Source: Bacteroidota bacterium (GTDB lineage: Bacteria; Bacteroidota; Bacteroidia; Flavobacteriales; Flavobacteriaceae). Taken from it: DNA of 64,000 bases. Of the stretch, positions 58,805-64,000 are shown piece by piece; within the stretch, counting starts at the first letter, position 1; each line of letters opens with the position of its first letter. The notes under the pieces were generated by a model, which made no database searches, was not told the origin of the DNA, and saw only the letters and a list, made by a program, of their open reading frames with translations. The position numbers and the translations under genes are program-made. The stretch lies in NCBI GenBank assembly GCA_020161455.1, contig JAIUNZ010000002.1, positions 195,091-259,090 on the forward strand, in the 5' to 3' direction.

Positions 58805-59842
58805 ATGTACGAGTTAGAAGAAAAAGGATATTTTTATTTATTACTAGTCATTCCAGTATTGACGTTGGTTTTCTTGTACTTATTGTATTGGAAACGTAAA
58901 AAACAACGCGAATTTGGCGATTTGAATTTGATTGAAAAATTGAGTCCAGAAAAATCGACCTTCAAACCTATTTTTAAATTTATAGTCGTTATACTAGGAT
59001 TAGTTTGTTTAATTATTGGATTGATTAATCCAAAAATGGGAACCAAATTAGAAACCGTAAAACGGGAAGGAATTGATATTATATTTGCTATCGACGTTTC
59101 TAAAAGTATGTTGGCGGAAGATGTTGCGCCAAACCGTTTGGAAAAAAGTAAGCAGTTGGTTTCTCAAATCATCAACAAATTAGGTAGCGACCGCATTGGA
59201 ATTATAGCCTATTCCGGAAGTGCTTTTCCTGTTTTGCCGATTACAACGGATTATAGTGTAGCAAAAATGTTTTTGCAAAGCATGAATCCAGGAATTGTAT
59301 CCACACAAGGAACATCGATTGATGAAGCGATTAATTTAGCAACAACTTTTGTAGATAAAAAAGATAAAACCAATAAGTTATTGATTATCATTTCCGACGG
59401 TGAAGACCATTCCGAAAACGCCGTAACTGCCGCCGAAGAAGCCAAAAAAGTAGGTTTAAAAATCATCACGGTTGGTGTTGGAACCGAAAAAGGCGGCACT
59501 ATTCCATTGAAAAGAAACGGTGTTGTTGAAAGTTTTCAACGCGACCAAAATAATGAAGTTGTTATAACCAAAAGAAATGCAGAAGTATTGAGCCTCATTG
59601 CCAAAAGCACCAAAGGCGGTTATGTAGATGGAAATTCTACCAAAGATGTTTTAACTTATGTAAAAAATGCTTTGGAGAACATTGAAAAAACCGAGTTTGA
59701 AAGCACTCAAATGGCAGACTTTAAATCGCAATTTCAATGGTTTTTGGGATTTGGATTTTTTCTGCTGTTTTTAGATATGTTCTTGTTGGAAAAGAAAACC
59801 AAATGGGTTCGAAAAATGAATTTGTTTAATGAAAAAGAATAG
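58805..59842 (+). CDS. batB: VWA domain protein BatB
   Basis: 345 residues. N-terminal helices (YFYLLLVIPVLTLVFLYLLYW; FKFIVVILGLVCLIIGLI), VWA domain with MIDAS FAIDVSKSML, DRIGIIAYSGSAFPVLPITTD and LIIISDGEDHSENA, and a C-terminal helix (WFLGFGFFLLFLDMFLLEK). Paralogue of BatA, typically acting with it in a membrane complex. Located between batA and the TPR gene batC, which starts 0 bp after its stop. Confidence 0.93.
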   Translation: MYELEEKGYFYLLLVIPVLTLVFLYLLYWKRKKQREFGDLNLIEKLSPEKSTFKPIFKFIVVILGLVCLIIGLINPKMGTKLETVKREGIDIIFAIDVSKSMLAEDVAPNRLEKSKQLVSQIINKLGSDRIGIIAYSGSAFPVLPITTDYSVAKMFLQSMNPGIVSTQGTSIDEAINLATTFVDKKDKTNKLLIIISDGEDHSENAVTAAEEAKKVGLKIITVGVGTEKGGTIPLKRNGVVESFQRDQNNEVVITKRNAEVLSLIAKSTKGGYVDGNSTKDVLTYVKNALENIEKTEFESTQMADFKSQFQWFLGFGFFLLFLDMFLLEKKTKWVRKMNLFNEKE

Positions 59843-60607
59843 ATGAAAAGAATACTAACATACACTTTACTCTTGCTTTCCTTTTTGACGTTTGCCCAAA
59901 AAAAGGAAAAAGACCGTAATTTGCCCGATGGAAACGAAGCTTTTTCGGAAAAAAATTATTCAAATGCCGAAGCTGATTATCGTGTTTCGCAATCTGGATT
60001 TCCTAAAAAAGCAGTTGCTTCTTATAATTTAGGAAATTCTATTTACCGACAAAAACAAGCTTCCGAAGCTAAATTTCAGTTTGTAAAAGCCATAAAATCA
60101 GCAAAAACAAAGCCCGAGAAACACAAAGCCTATCACAATTTGGGAAATTGCTTGATGACCGAAAAAAATTATGAAGGCGCAGTAGAAGCCTATAAAAATG
60201 CATTACGAAACAATCCCAACGATGAAGAAACACGATATAATTTTGCATTAGCCAAAAAACAATTGGAAAACAATCCGCCTAAAAGCGAAGACGATAAAAA
60301 CAAGAATAAAGACAAAAACAAGGACAAGAAAGAAGACAAAAAAGATCAAGATAAAAAGGATAACAAGAACAAAAAAGATAAAGACAAAGACAAAAACGAC
60401 CAGAAAAAAGAAGGCGATAAAAACAAAGACCAACAAGACAAAAATAACGACAAAAACGGTCAGCCAAAACCGCAACCTGGAGGTATTTCAAAAGATAGAA
60501 TTCAAAATATGTTGGATGCGGTAAATAATGAAGAGAAAAAAATTCAGGATAAAGTTAACCAACAAAAAGTGCGAGTTAATCCTAAAAAACCTGAAAAAGA
60601 TTGGTAG
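59843..60607 (+). CDS. batC: TPR protein BatC
   Basis: 254 residues. A signal peptide (LLLLSFLTFAQ) is followed by ~3 TPR repeats (GNEAFSEKNYSNAEADYR; ASYNLGNSIYRQKQASEAKFQF; YHNLGNCLMTEKNYEGAVEAYKNALRNNPND). From ~residue 150 to ~210 a Lys/Asp/Asn/Gln-rich run (KNKNKDKNKDKKEDKKDQ and on) forms a flexible charged arm; a short conserved part with DRIQNMLDAVNNEEKKIQ ends it. The TPRs likely hold the VWA proteins. It directly abuts batB (0-bp gap) and precedes batD by 35 bp. Confidence 0.92.
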   Translation: MKRILTYTLLLLSFLTFAQKKEKDRNLPDGNEAFSEKNYSNAEADYRVSQSGFPKKAVASYNLGNSIYRQKQASEAKFQFVKAIKSAKTKPEKHKAYHNLGNCLMTEKNYEGAVEAYKNALRNNPNDEETRYNFALAKKQLENNPPKSEDDKNKNKDKNKDKKEDKKDQDKKDNKNKKDKDKDKNDQKKEGDKNKDQQDKNNDKNGQPKPQPGGISKDRIQNMLDAVNNEEKKIQDKVNQQKVRVNPKKPEKDW

Positions 60608-60642
60608 TAATTGAAAAATAGCTATTTAATTTACAAGTAAAG

Positions 60643-62409
60643 ATGAAAAGAATACTTTTTTTAACGGTAATATTAATCAGCAATTTGCTTTGTGCTCAAG
60701 TAGAATTTGAAGCCAAAGTGAGCAAAAATTCGTTAGGTTTAAACGAAAAATTGCGCGTTGATTATACTATGAATGCTGACGGCGACAATTTTGTACCACC
60801 AAATTTTGAAGCTTGTGGTTTCAAAGTTGTTGGCGGTCCAAGTCAATCTATCAGTCAATCGTGGATAAACGGAAAAAGTTCGTTTAACAAATCATATATT
60901 TATATTTTAATGCCTTTGCAAAAAGGAACATTAACATTAAAACAAGCATCGATTGAAATTGGAGGCCAAACTTATAAAACAACACCTGTAAAAATTAATG
61001 TGACCAATGCGGTTGATTTACCTCGAAATCCAGATGAAGCACCAGCTATTTCTGCAGATGATAATCTTTATTTAGTAGCCGACATTTCCAATAGCAATCC
61101 ATACGTGAACCAACCAATAACGGTAGTCTATAAGCTCTATTTTAGTTACAACATCGGAATATCAAATTGGCGTGAACTCAGCAAACCAAAGTACAATGAT
61201 TTTTGGAGCCAAAACATCGACATTAAACAATTGGCCGCCGAAGAAGGAATGTTTAAAGGTGAAAGATACCGATATGTCGTTTTAAGAAAAACCGTTTTAT
61301 ATCCACAAAAATCAGGAAAACTCGAAATTGAACCACTTTCACTCGATATTGACTGTCAAGTACCAACCAATAGAAGAAACTTTTGGGGACAGCCATTAAT
61401 GACCGAAGATAGTAAAAGAGTTTCGGCAGGAAGTAAAGTTATTACTGTAAAATCCTTGCCAAACGAAGGAAAACCATTAGATTTTGGCGATGCCGTTGGA
61501 AAATTTGATTTTAAAGTGACACCATCTAAAACAACTTTAAAAAGTGGCGAGTCGCTCGATTTGACCGTAAAAGTGGTTGGAACTGGAAATTTAAAATTAT
61601 TCAGTTTGCCAAAACCCGTTGTGCCATCATCAATAGAAATGTATGATCCAGAACACAACGAAAATGTTTCTACACCATTGTCTGGAATGACAGGAAGTAT
61701 TAGTGACAAATATACCTTAATTCCACAATTTAAAGGAAATTATAAAATCAAACCATTGACTTTTAGTTACTTTGATTTGGATACTAAAAAATATAAAACC
61801 ATCGAATCACCCGAAATTGTAATCAATGTTCTTGATGGTCCAAATGATGCTATTGCGGGTTCTAATTCACCCAAAACTTCAGAAAAAAATACCATCGAAA
61901 AAACAAAATCTTTTGCCTACATCAAACAAAAAACTACTTTGTCGCCAATGGAAGAAGATGATTTTCTAGGTTCAGGATTGTTTTATTCATTGGTGTTCTT
62001 ACCTTTTTTAGCCATTCCATTAGTGGTTTTAGTGAGAAAGAAAAAAGAAGCAATAGACAATGATGTTGTTGGAAATAAAATTAAAAAGTCAAGTGCTTTG
62101 GCAAAAAAATATTTATCGGAAGCCAAAAAACAATTGAACAACAAAGAACCTTTTTATGTGGCATTGGAAAAATCATTGCATAATTTCTTGAAAGCCAAAT
62201 TAAATATCGAAACATCAGAAATGAGTAAAGATAAAATTTCAGAAATTTTAGTTTCCAGAAAAGCGAATGTTGAAACCGTTTCACAATTTATAACATTGAC
62301 TGAAAACTGCGAATTTGCTCGGTATGCACCATCAACCAGTAGTTCCATTCAACAAGATTTTGACAAAGCAGTAACAATTTTGTCGGATTTAGAAAAACAG
62401 ATTTCATAA
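60643..62409 (+). CDS. batD: BatD protein
   Basis: 588 residues. Signal peptide (VILISNLLCAQ) then several beta-sandwich domains (VEFEAKVSKNSLGLNEKLRVDYTMNADG ... SKTTLKSGESLDLTVKVVGTGNLKLFSLPKP) to ~450, a membrane helix (GLFYSLVFLPFLAIPLVVLV) and a C-terminal cytoplasmic helical part (SSALAKKYLSEAKKQLNNKEPF ... ISEILVSRK). This is the BatD domain order. It is anchored in the inner membrane with the main part in the periplasm. The next gene batE starts 1 bp after its stop. Confidence 0.93.
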   Translation: MKRILFLTVILISNLLCAQVEFEAKVSKNSLGLNEKLRVDYTMNADGDNFVPPNFEACGFKVVGGPSQSISQSWINGKSSFNKSYIYILMPLQKGTLTLKQASIEIGGQTYKTTPVKINVTNAVDLPRNPDEAPAISADDNLYLVADISNSNPYVNQPITVVYKLYFSYNIGISNWRELSKPKYNDFWSQNIDIKQLAAEEGMFKGERYRYVVLRKTVLYPQKSGKLEIEPLSLDIDCQVPTNRRNFWGQPLMTEDSKRVSAGSKVITVKSLPNEGKPLDFGDAVGKFDFKVTPSKTTLKSGESLDLTVKVVGTGNLKLFSLPKPVVPSSIEMYDPEHNENVSTPLSGMTGSISDKYTLIPQFKGNYKIKPLTFSYFDLDTKKYKTIESPEIVINVLDGPNDAIAGSNSPKTSEKNTIEKTKSFAYIKQKTTLSPMEEDDFLGSGLFYSLVFLPFLAIPLVVLVRKKKEAIDNDVVGNKIKKSSALAKKYLSEAKKQLNNKEPFYVALEKSLHNFLKAKLNIETSEMSKDKISEILVSRKANVETVSQFITLTENCEFARYAPSTSSSIQQDFDKAVTILSDLEKQIS

Positions 62410-62410
62410 G

Positions 62411-63157
62411 ATGAAAAATATACTTTACATCCTATTGATTTTTGCTCAAACACTTTGGGCACAATCCGATTTTGAAACGGGTAATGCTTTGTATGCTAAA
62501 GAAAAGTACACTGAAGCCGCTCAAAGCTATGAAAACATCATAAACTCAGGAAAACAATCGGCGGAAGTCTATTTTAATCTGGGAAATTGCTACTACAAAT
62601 TACACCAAGTTGCACCAGCGATTTACAATTATGAAAAAGCATTATTGCTCAATCCAAACGATACTGAAATCAAAACCAATCTCGAATTTGCCCGAAAAAT
62701 GACAATTGACGATATCAAAGTCATCCCAAAAGTAGGTTTTCATAAAATCATCGCCGATTTCACTTCAACATATCATTATGACACTTGGGCATGGATTGCG
62801 GTTGGATTATCATTCTTGTTTTTCGTGTTCTTTTTAGGATATTATTTTTCTGGAACGACAGTAAAAAAACGCTTATTTTTCTCTGGAATGTTTTTGGTTT
62901 TACTTGCAATTTCATTAAGCGTTTCCTCAGGAATTTATGAACGAGACCGAATGTTAAACGAAAAACCAGCCATTGTTTTTGCGGAAACTACTTCGTTGAA
63001 AAGTGAACCGAAAATTTCAGCAACAGATGCCGTTTTACTCCATGAAGGAACAAAAGTATTCATCATGGAAAGCATTGCTAACTGGAAAAAAGTACAATTA
63101 ACAGATGAAACTACTGGTTGGATTGAAAGTGAAGCGATTAAGGAAGTGAAGAATTAA
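62411..63157 (+). CDS. batE: TPR/SH3 protein BatE
   Basis: 248 residues. Signal peptide (ILLIFAQTLWAQ), two to three TPRs (FETGNALYAKEKYTEAAQSYENI; VYFNLGNCYYKLHQVAPAIYNYEKALLLNPND), two membrane helices (TWAWIAVGLSFLFFVFFLGYYF; LFFSGMFLVLLAISLSVSSGIY) and a C-terminal SH3-like domain (AIVFAETTSLKSEPKISATDAVLLHEGTKVFIMES ... WIESEAIKEV). This is BatE. It is the last gene of the bat operon and converges on cvpA with a 4-bp TTAA overlap of stop codons. Confidence 0.92.
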   Translation: MKNILYILLIFAQTLWAQSDFETGNALYAKEKYTEAAQSYENIINSGKQSAEVYFNLGNCYYKLHQVAPAIYNYEKALLLNPNDTEIKTNLEFARKMTIDDIKVIPKVGFHKIIADFTSTYHYDTWAWIAVGLSFLFFVFFLGYYFSGTTVKKRLFFSGMFLVLLAISLSVSSGIYERDRMLNEKPAIVFAETTSLKSEPKISATDAVLLHEGTKVFIMESIANWKKVQLTDETTGWIESEAIKEVKN

Positions 63158-63657
63158 TTTTCTTCTTTAACATTCTCTTTCAAATCATTAAACCAATTCG
63201 TCAACACTGGTAATAAAACTTCGGATGTTTTCATAACTGGATTGAAAAAAATGGAGCTTTCCTGAGTTTCCTTGGAAATAATAGCATTATCAATATTCAC
63301 TTTTTGGAATAAACTCAAAACAATTCCTAACAAGATTGCGGTTTTTAAAACGGCGAAAACAGCACCACCAAGCATATTCAACCAACCTAGAAACACAAAG
63401 TTAGCGATTTTTGAAAATAGTTTGGCTAACAAATGAATCCCAACTACGACAGCAATTAGCGTAATGATAAAGGCAAAAACTTTCGCCGATTTTGAATCGC
63501 CAATAAAACCTCCAACCAAGTAAGAGAATTTTACCGCTAAATATATTCCAACGAAAAAAGAAAGCAAGGATGCCAATTCCACAAACAACCCATTTTTAAT
63601 TCCACGAATTAGTCCAAAAATTAACAATCCGCCAAGAATAATGTCAATATAGCTCAT
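63154..63657 (-). CDS. CvpA family membrane protein
   Basis: 167 residues with four membrane helices (YIDIILGGLLIFGLIRG; ELASLLSFFVGIYLAV; VFAFIITLIAVVVGIHLLA; GWLNMLGGAVFAVLKTAILLGIVLSLF), the pattern of CvpA, a colicin V production protein family whose function in most bacteria is unclear. The IRGIKNGLFVELASL and GGAVFAVLKTAILLG motifs are typical. It is convergent with batE and divergent from the partial gene at the right edge. Confidence 0.9.
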   Translation of the reverse strand: MSYIDIILGGLLIFGLIRGIKNGLFVELASLLSFFVGIYLAVKFSYLVGGFIGDSKSAKVFAFIITLIAVVVGIHLLAKLFSKIANFVFLGWLNMLGGAVFAVLKTAILLGIVLSLFQKVNIDNAIISKETQESSIFFNPVMKTSEVLLPVLTNWFNDLKENVKEEN

Positions 63658-63679
63658 TTTTTAAATCTAAAATTCAAAA

Positions 63680-63714
63680 CAAAGATAAAAGAGTTTTAGT
63701 AGTATATTTGCAAA
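63680..63714. promoter_or_regulatory. Overlapping divergent promoters of cvpA and the right-edge gene
   Basis: On the minus strand TATCTTTG (63687-63680) with TTTG at 63714-63711 (23-bp spacing) gives a full promoter for the cvpA gene. On the plus strand TATATTTG at 63703-63710 is a perfect -7 for the gene at 63771, about 60 bp downstream. The plus -7 abuts the minus -33. Confidence 0.5.
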
Positions 63715-63770
63715 AATTAATACGATTTTGTTCAAAAATCTAAAATCGTTATTCTTTAATCAAAAATCAT

Positions 63771-64000
63771 ATGTCAAGAGATATAGAATTAAAAAACCGC
63801 TGGGATAAAGTTGTAGAAATCCTTTCCAATCAGTTTGCTGATGGCGATTTATTGGATTTAGATGCCATCATTTATCTAATTGGCGTACAAGAATTAGGTC
63901 AATTCAAGCGTGTTTTTGCCAAAGATGAAAAAGTAAACCTAATGCATATTGGCATTTGTCGTTTGCTTGAACCTTATGGTTTTTATGAATTCAATTTTAC
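63771..64000 (+). CDS. Conserved flavobacterial protein of unknown function (3' end outside window)
   Basis: 76 codons from the ATG at 63771 to the window edge (MSRDIELKNRWDKVVEILSNQF...), no stop in frame. The visible part is soluble, mixed charge (DGDLLDLDAIIYLIGVQELGQF, KDEKVNLMHIGICRLLEPYGF). It has no recognised motif but is typical of a short cytoplasmic protein. A -7 element precedes it. Confidence 0.7.
   Translation, partial: MSRDIELKNRWDKVVEILSNQFADGDLLDLDAIIYLIGVQELGQFKRVFAKDEKVNLMHIGICRLLEPYGFYEFNF

Noticed and set aside
60248..60491. Minus-strand frames opposite batC, hydrophobic (VFVFIVFFF-like)
   Set aside because: They are mirror images of the Lys/Asp-rich AAA/GAC codons of BatC; composition explains the hydrophobic translation.
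1..64000. Prophage, integrative element or toxin-antitoxin pair
   Set aside because: No integrase, capsid, portal, relaxase or recognisable TA pair was found; the only mobile trace is the IS3 relic and the two boxed small genes.

Overview
The window looks like a low-GC chromosome segment from a member of the family Flavobacteriaceae, probably Flavobacterium or a close relative. Four kinds of evidence point there. Promoters have the Bacteroidota form (-33 TTG/TTTG and -7 TANNTTTG). Several secreted proteins end in type IX secretion (T9SS) C-terminal sorting domains. There is a TonB-dependent receptor operon with outer-membrane lipoproteins, and a full bat (aerotolerance) operon. No rRNA genes, phage or CRISPR array are present; one tRNA gene is seen.

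Layout. 1-8.1 kb: eight co-directional genes for secreted proteins and lipoproteins, including an adhesin-like protein with eighteen 17-residue repeats and an S74 chaperone domain, and a leucine-rich-repeat T9SS cargo. 8.2-19.8 kb: the SUF iron-sulfur assembly genes (sufA-like, sufB, sufC, sufD, then sufS, sufE, sufT-like) split by a convergent serine hydrolase and a DUF2157/DUF4401 membrane pair. Two small genes, a four-helix-bundle S23-type gene and a GxxExxY gene, sit inside this cluster, each enclosed by a long inverted repeat. 19.8-26.9 kb: a DUF3078 protein, mtgA with a coupled FAD oxidoreductase, and a large T9SS metalloprotease. 26.9-27.35 kb: decayed remains of an IS3-family element. 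27.35-38.6 kb: housekeeping genes (lepA, dusB, LolC/E-like permease, rbfA, methylmalonyl-CoA epimerase, tRNA with CAU anticodon, a small PID-CTERM-like protein, ribE, pdxA, yceD-rpmF-fabH-accB-accC). 38.6-41.4 kb: an HTH regulator, three 84-bp tandem repeats and an S9 peptidase. 41.5-47.5 kb: a TonB receptor and two lipoproteins divergent from an endonuclease/exonuclease/phosphatase-family protein. 47.5-53.9 kb: 3-hydroxyanthranilate dioxygenase, an ALDH7-type dehydrogenase, a PhnA-like protein, an outer-membrane protein, a PPP phosphatase overlapping an AlbA_2 protein, and an aldo/keto reductase. 54-63.2 kb: moxR-DUF58-BatD-like-batA-batB-batC-batD-batE, then cvpA in reverse and a partial gene at the right edge.

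How the parts work together. SufS and SufE deliver sulfur to the SufBCD scaffold, and the A-type and DUF59 proteins serve cluster transfer. YceD/RpmF/FabH/AccB/AccC join a ribosomal-protein unit to the start of fatty-acid synthesis. The Bat proteins form a membrane-bound VWA/TPR/SH3 assembly with a MoxR AAA+ ATPase.

The most unusual structure is the set of inverted-repeat spacers between genes of the same operon. Most are small empty hairpins, but two have an ORF in the loop, from families of the kind known as 23S rRNA intervening-sequence proteins (S23) or similarly scattered (GxxExxY). They look like protein-coding counterparts of rRNA intervening sequences placed inside an essential operon.
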